This document shows positions 44,633 to 53,784 of a stretch of DNA of 63,451 nt, piece by piece (the stretch's first letter is position 1; each line of letters opens with the position of its first letter). Both the position numbers and the translations under genes were made by a program. Source of the stretch: CAIURC01 sp043777315 (lineage in GTDB: Bacteria; Verrucomicrobiota; Verrucomicrobiia; Chthoniobacterales; Chthoniobacteraceae); assembly GCA_043777315.1 (NCBI GenBank), contig JAYVPW010000096.1, positions 1-63,451 of the forward strand. The letters run 5' to 3'. The notes under the pieces were generated by a model, which worked only from the letters and a program-made list of their open reading frames with translations, had not been told where the DNA came from and did not search any database.

Positions 44633-46013
44633 ACCCGTCGTGAAACTCGTCGTCATCGACGACGAGCGGACGATCCTGCTCACGCTCGAGGCGACGCTGA
44701 AGCGGCACGGTTACGAGCCGCACATGGCGCCGACGGCGGCGGCGGGGACGGCGCTCGTGCGCAAGCTCAACCCGGCGCTCGTGTTGCTCGATCTCGGGCT
44801 TCCCGATGCGGATGGGCTCGATGTGCTGCGATCGTTCAAAACCGAATTTCCGGCGATCCCGGTGATCATCGTCACGGCGCAGGATTCGCTGAGCAACGCG
44901 ATCGAATCGATCAAGGAAGGCGCGTTCCATTTCATCAGCAAACCGTACGCGCCGGAAGAGCTGCTGAGCTTGATCAAACGGGCGATCGAGCAGCGCGAGC
45001 TCGTGAAAGAAACGCAGAATTTGCGCGCGGAAAAAAAGCAGCTTTCCCAGCGTCTCGAGCGCGCCGAGCAGCAGCTCGCGCCGGTGAACAAAAGCCGCTC
45101 GATGCGCGATGTGAACGAGCTGATCGAGCGCGTCGCTCCGACCGATGCAAACATCCTGCTCACCGGCGAGAGCGGCGTCGGGAAGGAAGTTTTCGCCAAC
45201 CACATTCATCGACTCAGCCACCGCTCGGCGGGTCCGCTGGTGAAGCTGAACTGCGCCGCGTTCCCGACGAACATGATCGAGGCGGAGCTGTTCGGTTACA
45301 CGAAAGGCGCGTTCACCGGAGCGGTCGCGGACTTTCCCGGCATGATCAGCGAGGCGTCCGGCGGCACGCTTTTTCTCGACGAAATCGCGGAGATGCCGCC
45401 CGAGTTGCAGACGCGATTTCTGCGCGTCCTGCAGGAGCGCGAGTATCGCGCGCTCGGCAGCACGAAAATGGTCGCGTCGAACTTCCGGCTCGTCGCCGCG
45501 ACCAATCGCAACATCGCCGAGGCGGTGCGCGACGGCGACTTGCGGCAGGATCTTTACTACCGGCTGAACACCTTCCAAATCGCCATCCCGCCGCTCCGTG
45601 AACGGACCGAGGACATCCCCGCGCTGGTCTCGAATTTTCTCGAGCATTTCTCGGCGAAGCTCGGGAAAGTGGTGCCGGCGATCACGCCGGAAGCGTTCCA
45701 ACTTTTGCTGCAATACGGCTGGCCGGGCAATGTGCGCGAGCTGCAGAACGCGATCGAATACGGCGTCGTGCTCGCGGACAACGCGACCGTCTCGCCGAAG
45801 CAATTGCCGCGGGAAATCCAGTTGCCGGCCGCCCTGCAAAACCTTCCCGTCGCCTCCAATGGCGAGTCGCTGAAACTCGGCGAGCACGAGAAGCAGACGA
45901 TCCTCAAGGCGCTCGCCCTGGCGCATGGAAACAAGAAAAAAGCCGCCGGCATTTTGGGGATTCACCGGCCCACGCTTTACTCGAAAATGAAGCGCTTCGG
46001 CATCGAGCTATGA
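44622..46013 (+). CDS. NtrC-family sigma-54-dependent response regulator
   Basis: A 463-residue transcription activator with three domains. The receiver domain (1-125) has the acidic pair DDE at 13-15, phospho-acceptor Asp57 and Lys107. The AAA+ domain (about 160-390) has GESGVGKE, ELFGYTKGAFTGA (the sigma-54 contact loop), GTLFLDEIAEMP and RFLRVLQEREYRALGS. The Fis-type HTH (about 415-463) is GNKKKAAGILGIHRPTLYSK. It activates sigma-54 promoters in response to phosphorylation by the preceding kinase. Its stop overlaps the glnD start (ATGA). Confidence 0.93.
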   Translation: MGDKPVVKLVVIDDERTILLTLEATLKRHGYEPHMAPTAAAGTALVRKLNPALVLLDLGLPDADGLDVLRSFKTEFPAIPVIIVTAQDSLSNAIESIKEGAFHFISKPYAPEELLSLIKRAIEQRELVKETQNLRAEKKQLSQRLERAEQQLAPVNKSRSMRDVNELIERVAPTDANILLTGESGVGKEVFANHIHRLSHRSAGPLVKLNCAAFPTNMIEAELFGYTKGAFTGAVADFPGMISEASGGTLFLDEIAEMPPELQTRFLRVLQEREYRALGSTKMVASNFRLVAATNRNIAEAVRDGDLRQDLYYRLNTFQIAIPPLRERTEDIPALVSNFLEHFSAKLGKVVPAITPEAFQLLLQYGWPGNVRELQNAIEYGVVLADNATVSPKQLPREIQLPAALQNLPVASNGESLKLGEHEKQTILKALALAHGNKKKAAGILGIHRPTLYSKMKRFGIEL

Positions 46014-48790
46014 TGCCCGGCAACGCCCTGCGTCACCGCGAAAAAGTCCTCGCGCACGCGGAGCAGCAGCTTCTTTCGCAGGGCAAGATGAACTCCGCGG
46101 AGCTGCTCTCGCTCTACAAAAAATTCCTCAAGATCGAGAACCACCGCATCCGGCTGAAGCACTCCAGCGGCGGCGGCGGACGCGAGACCTGCGGTCAGAG
46201 CGCGAGCCTTCTCGACATCGTCATCCGGCATCTGCTCACCGCCGCGCTTCGCTCCGATGCGGCACCCGGAAAGACCACGCCGCCGAAGCTCGCGCTCGTG
46301 GCGATCGGCGGATACGGGCGGGGCGAGCTGAATCCATTCAGCGACGTGGACATTATGTTCCTGCACCCCGACGTGCCGAAAAAACTCGACGCGCGGACCA
46401 ACGAGGTCGTCCAGCAAATCCTCTACATGCTCTGGGACATCGGGTTCAAAGTCGGCCATTCCACGCGGTCGATTTCGGGCGCGATCAAGCAGGCGAACGC
46501 CGACATGCTGTCGAAAACCTCGCTGCTCGAGTCGCGCTTCGTCGGTGGCGATCAGGGGCTTTTCGACGAGTTCCGGACGGAATTCGTGAAGCGCTGCGTC
46601 GAGGGTCACGTCGAGGAATACATCGCGCAGCGCGTCGCGAACCAGGCCGAGCGGCACGCGAAATTCGGCGGCAGCGTTTACATGCAGGAGCCGAATGTGA
46701 AGAACGGCTGCGGCAGTCTGCGCGACTACCAAAACCTGCTTTGGATCAGTTTTTTCAAGGAACGCGTGCAGTCCACCGCGGGGCTGATGGAGAAAAAACT
46801 GCTCAACGAAACCGAGCGGCGCCTGCTCGATCGCGCCTACGATTTCCTCCTCCGCGTCCGCACCGAGCTGCACTATTTCAACAAGCGCTCCGCCGACGTC
46901 ATCGTCCTCAGCCAGCAGACGCCGATCGCGACCCGGCTCGCGTATCCGCAGAAAAATATCCTGCGCCGGAGCGAGGCCTTCATGCGCGACTACTACCAGC
47001 ACGCGCGGGCGATTTTTAACGTCACGGAGCTCCTCTCGCAGCGGCTCAGCGTACCGGTCCCCGCGGCGGCGAAGAGGTCCGGCCTGCTCGGGCTTTTCCG
47101 GCGAAAAGCTTCGCAGCAGGACGAGCATTTCGACGGGTTTTATGCGCTCGACGGACAGATTTATCCGGAGACGCACGACATCTTCAATCAGGATCCGCCG
47201 CGCCTGATGCGGCTCTTCCAGCACATGCAGCATCGCGGATTGCCGATGAGCGCCGAGCTCAAGCAACTCGTCCGCCGCCGCCTGCGGCTCGTCGAAAATA
47301 CCTTCCGCTACGCCCGCGCGACGCGCGACACGTTCACCGCGATCTGCTCCCGAAAAGGAGAGGTCGGCTGGATTTTGCGCGCGATGCACCAGGTCGATTT
47401 TCTCGGTCGATACGTGCCGGAATTTGGCCAGCTCACCTGCCTCGTGCAGCACGAATTTTTCCACCGCTACACCGCCGACGAGCACACCCTGGTCTGCGTC
47501 GAGAAGCTCGACCGCATCATCGACACCGACAGCCCGAAGCTCGCGGAATACCGGAAAATCTTTCAGAAACTCGAGGACCCGTTCGTCCTCTACCTCGCGC
47601 TCGTGCTGCACGATACGGGCAAGGCGTCGAACGCCCGGCTGCACGCGGAGGCGAGCACCGTTTTCGCGCAGCGCGTCGCCCGCCGACTCCAGCTCGCGCC
47701 CGAGCGGCGCAGGTCGCTGCTGCTGCTCGTGGACAATCACATCATCATGTCGAGCACTGCACAGCGCCGGAATCTCGAGGATTCGGCGACCGTGGCGGAG
47801 TTTGCCGGCGTGGTGAAAACCCAGGCGAATCTCGACGCGCTGATGCTCCTCACGCTCGCGGATGGGCAGGGGACCGGAGACGAAAACTGGTCCGACTGGA
47901 AGGAGTCGCTCGTCTGGCAGCTCTACCGCAGCACCTCGCTTTATCTGGCCGACGGCGAGGCATTTTACCGCGAACGCACGATCGAGCGCGAGGGGCTGCG
48001 GAAGGCGGTTCACAGCAAGCTCAAGGGCGATTTCCACGAGGAGATCGAGGCGCAGTTTGGCGACATGCCGGACCGTTATTTCCAGACCTACGGCGTGGCC
48101 GAAATCATCGAGCACATCCGCCTGTTCCGCCGCTTTCTCGAGATCCGGCACCGCACGGATTTCGTGGCCTACGCGCCGGTCCTCCGCTGGATCGCGCATC
48201 CGAATAAAGGCCACAGCGAGGTCTGGATTTGCGGCTGGGATCGCAAGGAATTGCTCGCCCGCATCGCCGGTTCATTCTCGTGCGTGCAGCTCAATATTTT
48301 GAGCGCCGATGCCTTCACCCGCGGGGACAGCCTGGTGCTCGACATCTTCCGCGTCTGCAACACGAAGTTCGAGGCGGTGACGGATGAGCGCGACATCGTC
48401 GAGGTGGAAAAGCTCCTGACGCAATCGCTGCAAACCTTCGAGCACGACTTTACGCCGAAGCTCGTGAAGGCGATGCGCCGCCGCGAATTTCACCTCTCGC
48501 ATGAGCTCGATTTCCCGACCCGCATCGCGATCGATAACGACGCGCATCCGACCTACACGCTCGTCGATATCCAGACGCCCGACCGTCTCGGGCTGCTCTA
48601 CAATTTGCTCAAAGCGCTCGGGCACGCCGGCGCGCAAATCGCGCTCTCCCGCATCGCCACGGAAAAAGGCGCGGCGATCGACACCTTCTACGTCTCCGAC
48701 ATGGAAGGGGAAAAACTGAAGGACGCCGCGGCACTTTCGCGCCTCCGCAAAGCGCTCCTCGAAGCGTCGCAAAGCCGTCTCGGCGAGTGA
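46010..48790 (+). CDS. glnD: [Protein-PII] uridylyltransferase/uridylyl-removing enzyme
   Basis: A 926-residue bifunctional sensor of glutamine that uridylylates and de-uridylylates PII proteins. It has a nucleotidyltransferase domain (GGYGRGELNPFSDVDIMF, about residues 101-118), a PII-uridylyltransferase middle region (GCGSLRDYQNLLWI), and an HD domain (VLHDTGKASNARLHAEAS at about 531, with NHIIMSSTAQRR). Two C-terminal ACT domains follow (WICGWDRKELLARIAGSF at about 741 and LVDIQTPDRLGLLYNLLKAL at about 850). All domains of the family are present. Co-transcription with an NtrC-type regulator gene fits nitrogen control. Confidence 0.93.
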   Translation: MMPGNALRHREKVLAHAEQQLLSQGKMNSAELLSLYKKFLKIENHRIRLKHSSGGGGRETCGQSASLLDIVIRHLLTAALRSDAAPGKTTPPKLALVAIGGYGRGELNPFSDVDIMFLHPDVPKKLDARTNEVVQQILYMLWDIGFKVGHSTRSISGAIKQANADMLSKTSLLESRFVGGDQGLFDEFRTEFVKRCVEGHVEEYIAQRVANQAERHAKFGGSVYMQEPNVKNGCGSLRDYQNLLWISFFKERVQSTAGLMEKKLLNETERRLLDRAYDFLLRVRTELHYFNKRSADVIVLSQQTPIATRLAYPQKNILRRSEAFMRDYYQHARAIFNVTELLSQRLSVPVPAAAKRSGLLGLFRRKASQQDEHFDGFYALDGQIYPETHDIFNQDPPRLMRLFQHMQHRGLPMSAELKQLVRRRLRLVENTFRYARATRDTFTAICSRKGEVGWILRAMHQVDFLGRYVPEFGQLTCLVQHEFFHRYTADEHTLVCVEKLDRIIDTDSPKLAEYRKIFQKLEDPFVLYLALVLHDTGKASNARLHAEASTVFAQRVARRLQLAPERRRSLLLLVDNHIIMSSTAQRRNLEDSATVAEFAGVVKTQANLDALMLLTLADGQGTGDENWSDWKESLVWQLYRSTSLYLADGEAFYRERTIEREGLRKAVHSKLKGDFHEEIEAQFGDMPDRYFQTYGVAEIIEHIRLFRRFLEIRHRTDFVAYAPVLRWIAHPNKGHSEVWICGWDRKELLARIAGSFSCVQLNILSADAFTRGDSLVLDIFRVCNTKFEAVTDERDIVEVEKLLTQSLQTFEHDFTPKLVKAMRRREFHLSHELDFPTRIAIDNDAHPTYTLVDIQTPDRLGLLYNLLKALGHAGAQIALSRIATEKGAAIDTFYVSDMEGEKLKDAAALSRLRKALLEASQSRLGE

Positions 48791-48805
48791 CCTGCGCGGG
48801 CTGCG

Positions 48806-51376
48806 ATGACGCCCCGTTTCCTCACGCTCTTTCGCTGGCACATGCTCCGCGGGATCGCGCGGCACCGCCTGCTCGCGCTGCTGAACGTCGTCAGCATCGC
48901 GCTCGGCATCGCGGTTTACCTTGCGATCCAGATCGCGAATGCCAGCGCCAATCGTTCGTTCGCCGCGAGCGTGGATCTCGTCGCGGGCAAGGCGCAGCTC
49001 GAGATACGGGGCGAGATTGACGAAGCGTGGTGGCCCAAAATTTCGGGCGCGCCGGGAGTCCGTGCGGCGACGGCGGTGACGCAGGGCGTGGTCACTCTGC
49101 CGGATTTTCCGGGCGAATATTTGCAGGTCGTCGGGATCGATCTGTTCACGAACGAGCCATTCCGCACGTTCGCGCTGGGCACGGCGGCGCAGGGTTTCGA
49201 GTTTGAAAAATGGCTGTCCACTCCGGGCGGAATCGCGCTCTCGAAAGAGTTCGCCGAGCGGCATCACCTCGCCGCCGGCGATCGGTTTCGCGTGCTCTCG
49301 GACAGCACGATCAAATCGCTCGTCGTCCTCGCCGTCTTCGATCCGGGCGATTCGCTCGCGGCGACGCAGCCGCGCTTCGCCGCGATGGATCTCGGGTGGG
49401 CGCAGGAGCTGTTGGAGGCGCAGGGGCGGCTCTCTTCGATCCAGCTCCTGCTGGACGATCCCACGCAGGCACCGCGGGTCGCCGAGGCGCTTCGGCAGAT
49501 GGTTCCCGGCTCATTGACCGTCGGGCCGCCGCGGCAGCGGAGCTGGCAAATGCAGCACATGCTCTCCGCCTTTCAGCTCAATCTCAGCGCGCTCAGCATG
49601 GTCTCGCTGCTCGTCGGCACGTTCCTGATTTACACCACCGTCTCGGCCACGGTGACCCGTCGCCGCAGCGAGATCGGCACCCTCCGCGCGCTCGGCGCGA
49701 CGCGGCTGGAAGTGCGCTGTTTGTTCCTCGGCGAGGCGTGCCTTTTCGGGGTGATCGGCATCGCCCTCGGCGGGCTCGCAGGCGTCGCGCTCGCGGGCAC
49801 GCTGGTCGGCGCGGTGGCGAAGACGATCTCGTCGCTCTACCTGCTCGTCAGCATCGATCGCGTGCATCTTGGCACCGTGCAATTCGTGCTCGCCGCCGGC
49901 TGCGGATTTGCAGCGGTGCTCGTCGGCGCGTGGCTGCCGGCGAGTGAAGCCACGCGGATCGATCCGGTCGCGGCGCTGAGCCTCGGGGCGCAGATCGAGC
50001 GAGTCGAAGAGCGCGTGCGCCGCTGGTCGTGGCTCGGCGGTTTTGCGCTCGCGCTCGCGGGCGGCGCGTCGTGGGCGGCACTGCGGACCGGACCCGCCGC
50101 GCTCGGATTTGTCGCCGCCTTTTTTGTCCTCGTGGCGTTCGCGATCTTCTCGCCGGGCACGACGGTCATCTTCAGCCGAGCCGCTTCCACGCTGAGTTCC
50201 GGAGCGGTTGTGCTCCGGCTGGCGGCAGAGAATTTGCGACGTTCGCTGCGGCGAAATGGCATCACCGTGGCCGCGCTCACCTGCGCCGTCGCGATGATGA
50301 CGGGGCTGACGATCATGATCTTTTCGTTCCGCAGCAGCGTCGGTGCGTGGGTCGAGCGCGGAGTGATCGCGGACCTTTTCGTCACGCCCGCGTCGAACGA
50401 AACGATCGGCCTGAACGCATTCGTCCCGCCCGCGGCGATCGTCTGGATCGAGGCGCGACCCGAGGTTTCCGGGGTCGATACGTTCCGCGAAATCGACGTG
50501 CAACCGAAGCATGTCGGCACTCCGCAAGCCGACTTCGGGACCGCGCGGCTGGCGGTGATCAAAGGCGAATATCGGCAGAACATGCAGTTCACCGGCGGCG
50601 GTGCGGCGGAGAAAATGGCGCGCGTTTTTGCCGGCGAGGCGGTGGCGGTGACGGAGAGTTTCGCGCGCAAATTTCACATGGCCGAGGGAGACCGGATGGC
50701 GCTCGCGACTCCGCGCGGGCAGGCGGAATTCGTGATCGCGGGGGTGTATGCCGACTACTCGCGGGATCAAGGCGTGATCCTCATCGCGCGTCCGTTGTTC
50801 GAGAAATTCTGGGACGATCCGCGCGTGCAATCGCTCGCGGTTTATCTCGAGCCCGGCGCGCGCTGGGAGCCGCTGGCGGAGGCGTTTCGGGAGAAGTTCA
50901 GCGGCGCGGGCGAGTTCGCCATTTACTCGAATCGCGCGCTCCGCCAACGCATCCTCGCGATCTTCGACCAGACCTTCGCGGTGACCTACGTGCTGCGAAC
51001 GGTCGCGGTGCTGGTCGCGCTCGTCGGCATTTTTCTCAGCGTCACCACACTCGTCACCGAGCGCGCCCGCGAGATCGGTGTGCTGCGCGCGGTGGGCGCA
51101 TCGGCGAGGCAAATTCAAGGCCTGTTCATGGCCGAGTCCGCGATGATCGGCGCGCTCGCGAGCGGGCTCGGACTCGCCTCCGGCGCGCTGCTCGCGGTGG
51201 TGCTGACGCGGGTCGTGAACCCCGCCTTTTTCGGATGGACCATCGCGCTGCATTTCCCCTGGCGTGCGCTCGTTTTCACGCCGTTCTGGATCATCCCTGC
51301 GGCCCTCGCCGCCGCGTTTTTCCCCGCCCGCCGCGCCAGTCGCGGAGTGATCGCGGAGACGATCCGCGACGAATAG
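48806..51376 (+). CDS. FtsX-family ABC transporter permease
   Basis: An 856-residue protein with two FtsX/MacB-type halves. The first has a transmembrane helix near the N-terminus (LLALLNVVSIALGIAVYLAI), a periplasmic MacB-PCD-like domain (residues 40-250) and three helices around 265-400, including VSATVTRRRSEIGTLRALGA. The second half repeats the pattern: a helix near 490-515, a periplasmic domain, and three helices at 720-850 with VTERAREIGVLRAVGAS. This tandem architecture is that of LolC/MacB-like or lipoprotein/peptide exporters (YbbP type). No ATPase gene is adjacent, so its partner must be encoded elsewhere. It is 15 bp downstream of glnD. Confidence 0.85.
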   Translation: MTPRFLTLFRWHMLRGIARHRLLALLNVVSIALGIAVYLAIQIANASANRSFAASVDLVAGKAQLEIRGEIDEAWWPKISGAPGVRAATAVTQGVVTLPDFPGEYLQVVGIDLFTNEPFRTFALGTAAQGFEFEKWLSTPGGIALSKEFAERHHLAAGDRFRVLSDSTIKSLVVLAVFDPGDSLAATQPRFAAMDLGWAQELLEAQGRLSSIQLLLDDPTQAPRVAEALRQMVPGSLTVGPPRQRSWQMQHMLSAFQLNLSALSMVSLLVGTFLIYTTVSATVTRRRSEIGTLRALGATRLEVRCLFLGEACLFGVIGIALGGLAGVALAGTLVGAVAKTISSLYLLVSIDRVHLGTVQFVLAAGCGFAAVLVGAWLPASEATRIDPVAALSLGAQIERVEERVRRWSWLGGFALALAGGASWAALRTGPAALGFVAAFFVLVAFAIFSPGTTVIFSRAASTLSSGAVVLRLAAENLRRSLRRNGITVAALTCAVAMMTGLTIMIFSFRSSVGAWVERGVIADLFVTPASNETIGLNAFVPPAAIVWIEARPEVSGVDTFREIDVQPKHVGTPQADFGTARLAVIKGEYRQNMQFTGGGAAEKMARVFAGEAVAVTESFARKFHMAEGDRMALATPRGQAEFVIAGVYADYSRDQGVILIARPLFEKFWDDPRVQSLAVYLEPGARWEPLAEAFREKFSGAGEFAIYSNRALRQRILAIFDQTFAVTYVLRTVAVLVALVGIFLSVTTLVTERAREIGVLRAVGASARQIQGLFMAESAMIGALASGLGLASGALLAVVLTRVVNPAFFGWTIALHFPWRALVFTPFWIIPAALAAAFFPARRASRGVIAETIRDE

Positions 51377-51416
51377 GAGACACGGGCTTTTTGAGGCCGG
51401 GCGGAGCATTTTCCTC

Positions 51417-51560
51417 GGTAGCGCACTCGTCCCGAGTGCTGGTCGAGGCGTCCCGCCTCGACGAACTTTTCTCAGCACGCGATTTCGAGAACGCCGCGGC
51501 GCTTCGAAAAGTTCGTTTCGGCGAGACGCCGAAACCAGCACTCGGGACGAGTGCGCTACC
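51417..51560. repeat. Inverted repeat with 26-bp perfect terminal arms
   Basis: Starts GGTAGCGCACTCGTCCCGAG and ends with its exact complement CTCGGGACGAGTGCGCTACC; the perfect arm is 26 bp including TGCTGG/CCAGCA. Secondary complementary blocks lie inside (CGAACTTTTC and GAAAAGTTCG; GGCGTCCCGCC as a short palindrome). It fills the convergent gap between the permease gene and trpA. No coding potential is seen. Confidence 0.85.
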
Positions 51561-51591
51561 TGGAGCTGCGCTCTGGGTTTTGTTGTCGATT

Positions 51592-52389
51592 TTACCGCGT
51601 CGCGGCGGCGAGGGGGCGGATGAAGGCGGCGAGTTTTTCCACCAGGTCCGCGCTCTGTCCGTGTTCGGCGATGCGCTTCACGATCGCACTGCCGACCACC
51701 ACTGCATCGGCGTCGCGCGCGACTTCGCGGACGTGCTCGGGCGTGGAGATGCCGAAGCCGACGGCGATCGGGAGCGAGGTCGTTTTGCGAATCTCGGCGA
51801 CGCGCTCGGGCAGGGATGTGGTGACGGCGGATTGCTCGCCGGTGACGCCTTCGCGCGAGACGTAATAGATGAAGCCGCTCGCGCCGGCGGTGAGTTGCGC
51901 GATGCGGGCAGGCGGCGTGGTCGGGGCGATGAGGCGGATGCGCGCGAGGCCGGTCTGCTGCGAGAACTCGGCGTTTTGCGCGTCTTCGTCGGGCGGGAGA
52001 TCGAGGATGAGGAGGCCGTCCACGCCGGCGGCTTCGGCGTCGCGGTGGAAGCGCTCGAACCCGTAGCGGTAGATCGGGTTCATGTAGGTGTAGAGGACGA
52101 TGGGGAGCTGCGAGGCGCGGCGGATTTCGCGGACGCATTCGAGCACTTTCGGAACGGTCGCGCCGGCGGCGAGCGCGCGGGCGGCGGCCATTTGATTGAC
52201 GATGCCGTCGGCGAGCGGATCGGAAAATGGGACGCCGAGTTCGAGGAGATCGACGCCGGCATTTTCAAAGGCGAGCGCGAGCTGGCGGGTGGCTTCGAGG
52301 CTCGGGTCGCCGGCCGAAATGTAGGCGATGAGCGCCGTGCGCCCGGCCGCGCGGAGCTCGGCAAATTTCTGGTCGATGCGGTTCGGCAT
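51592..52389 (-). CDS. trpA: Tryptophan synthase alpha chain
   Basis: A 265-residue TIM-barrel enzyme that cleaves indole-3-glycerol phosphate to indole and glyceraldehyde-3-phosphate. The catalytic Glu50 and Asp61 lie in LLELGVPFSDPLADG. Other conserved parts are LYTYMNPIYRYG, LILDLPPDE, IAPTTPPARI, GFIYYVSREGVTG, VGFGISTPEHV and VVVGSAIVK. The ATG at 52389 (MPNRIDQKF) is the family start. trpB is not adjacent in the window, although it usually precedes trpA. Confidence 0.95.
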   Translation of the reverse strand: MPNRIDQKFAELRAAGRTALIAYISAGDPSLEATRQLALAFENAGVDLLELGVPFSDPLADGIVNQMAAARALAAGATVPKVLECVREIRRASQLPIVLYTYMNPIYRYGFERFHRDAEAAGVDGLLILDLPPDEDAQNAEFSQQTGLARIRLIAPTTPPARIAQLTAGASGFIYYVSREGVTGEQSAVTTSLPERVAEIRKTTSLPIAVGFGISTPEHVREVARDADAVVVGSAIVKRIAEHGQSADLVEKLAAFIRPLAAATR

Positions 52390-52485
52390 GGGCGGCGGAT
52401 TTTCGACAGAAAGGGCGGGTTGGACAGAAATCATTTGGGCGGCGGATGGGGCGGGCGATCAAGGCACAACGAAGACCAAAAGTCC

Positions 52486-52611
52486 GTCATCCTGAGCGAA
52501 GTGGAGCGCCAGCGGAACGCAGTCGAAGGACCTCTTACTTCTCCCGCTAGCGCGCCCATCGGGGGAAAAGTATGAGGTCCTTCGACTCCGCTCCGCTGCG
52601 CTCAGGATGAC
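52486..52611. repeat. Interspersed palindrome, copy F
   Basis: Starts GTCATCCTGAGCGAAGTGGA and ends CGCTCAGGATGAC. It has the long arm type on the left, like copy E. It lies upstream of trpA and overlaps the end of the flavin oxidoreductase frame by 10 bp. Confidence 0.9.
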
Positions 52612-53696
52612 GGCTGGGCGGTGCCAGCGGCTCGGACGTCCGCCGTCGGCCCGATCACTTTTCCCGTGAGAAAACGAAGCACGCCGGGAGCGACGCGCGC
52701 GACCGAAAGCAGTGCCGTGGCGACGCGCGAATTCGTGGCGGCGAAGCGGGTCAGTTCGTTGATCCAGAGGCGGCCGCGGTAGAGTTTGCGATGCGCGGCG
52801 GTGTAGCTGGGGAGGTCGCCGGAGATGATGGCGCGGGCGGCGAGTTCACCCGAGGCGAGTGCGTAATAAATGCCTTCCCCGGTGAACGGCTCGACGACGC
52901 GCGCGGCATCGCCGACGAGCAAAAGATTGCCGTGTCGCGGAGGCACCGGAGCGCGGGCGAGGGGGGTGATCGTGCGCCACGGCTGATCGGGCGGAAGGGC
53001 GAATTGCGCGCGCGCCCAGGTTTTCAACGCCTCCATCTTTGGCGGCTTCGCGACGAGGCAGAGGTTGAGCACGCCGCCGCCGACGGACGCGAGACCGCAA
53101 TAGCCGTCGGGCAGGAAACGCATCGCGACGCGATCGCCAAATTTGGCGGGCGCCGGGAAGTGAGTCTGCACGCCGATGCGGTCCCGCGCGCTGGCGGGGA
53201 GAAGCTGGAGCACGCGCGCGACCGTGGAATTGCGGCCATCCGCAGCGACGAGAATCCGGGCATCGACGACCTCGGTGCCGGCGTGGATTTTCCAGCCGGG
53301 CTCGATCTGCGTGACGCCGCAATTCTGCTGAATGTGCGCGCCGCATTCCTCCGCGCGAGCGAGGAGAAGCTCGTCGAGAAGACTGCGCTTGATCGCGATT
53401 TCCCCGCGAAGAGAAGGCGCGAGCGGGACGAGCAACGAAGTGCCGCCGGTGCCGATGAACTCGACTTCGGAGAGCCGGGAATGCGGGAGGCGCGCGATCC
53501 GCTCGCTCACTTCCAAACGGTCGAAGAGGGGCCAGCACGCTGGATTCAGGCAGTCGCCGCACACCTTTTCGCGCGGGAAAACGGCGCGCTCGAGCACCAA
53601 GGTTTTCAACCCGGCGGCGGCGCAAGTCGCCGCGCAACTCGCGCCGGCGGGACCTCCCCCGATGATCGCGACATCGAAAAAAGAGGAGTCTTTCAC
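52602..53696 (-). CDS. FAD-dependent oxidoreductase, geranylgeranyl-reductase-like
   Basis: A 364-residue flavoprotein. The N-terminal Rossmann motif VAIIGGGPAGASCAATCAAA binds FAD. FPREKVCGDCLNP (about residue 43) is the signature of the geranylgeranyl reductase/halogenase-like branch, and NLLLVGDAARVVEPFTGEGIYYAL is the second FAD motif. Members reduce isoprenoid chains or oxidise quinone or polyketide precursors; the substrate is unknown. The start is a GTG at 53696 or 53699; the frame beyond that reads through a repeat-like sequence. The TGA stop is supplied by palindrome F, which suggests that insertion of the repeat replaced the original C-terminus. Confidence 0.8.
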   Translation of the reverse strand: MKDSSFFDVAIIGGGPAGASCAATCAAAGLKTLVLERAVFPREKVCGDCLNPACWPLFDRLEVSERIARLPHSRLSEVEFIGTGGTSLLVPLAPSLRGEIAIKRSLLDELLLARAEECGAHIQQNCGVTQIEPGWKIHAGTEVVDARILVAADGRNSTVARVLQLLPASARDRIGVQTHFPAPAKFGDRVAMRFLPDGYCGLASVGGGVLNLCLVAKPPKMEALKTWARAQFALPPDQPWRTITPLARAPVPPRHGNLLLVGDAARVVEPFTGEGIYYALASGELAARAIISGDLPSYTAAHRKLYRGRLWINELTRFAATNSRVATALLSVARVAPGVLRFLTGKVIGPTADVRAAGTAQPSS

Positions 53697-53719
53697 CACG
53701 AAGTCACGGAGACACGAAG
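53694..53719. repeat. Short CACGAAGTCACGGAGACACGAA repeat-like segment
   Basis: A 25-bp stretch of ACGAAG/ACGGAG words directly upstream of the flavin oxidoreductase start. It resembles simple GAAG/GGAG-word repeats and the ACACGGA elements elsewhere in the window. Only one copy is present here, so the assignment is tentative. The rest of the 53697-54025 gap holds palindrome G and the rpmH promoter. Confidence 0.35.
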
Positions 53720-53784
53720 GCCGGAAAAGGGAAGCGGGAATTGGCCGGATAGCCCGCGGGTAGCCAGGGCACCAGCGAGCTTTC

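Noticed and set aside
51417..51560. Insertion sequence
   Set aside because: There is no transposase frame and the element is only 144 bp; it can at most be a miniature, non-autonomous element.
49511..52138. An 875-codon minus-strand frame opposite the permease and running into trpA
   Set aside because: It crosses the inverted repeat at 51417-51560 and shows only low-complexity Arg-rich sequence, while the plus-strand permease has clear family motifs.
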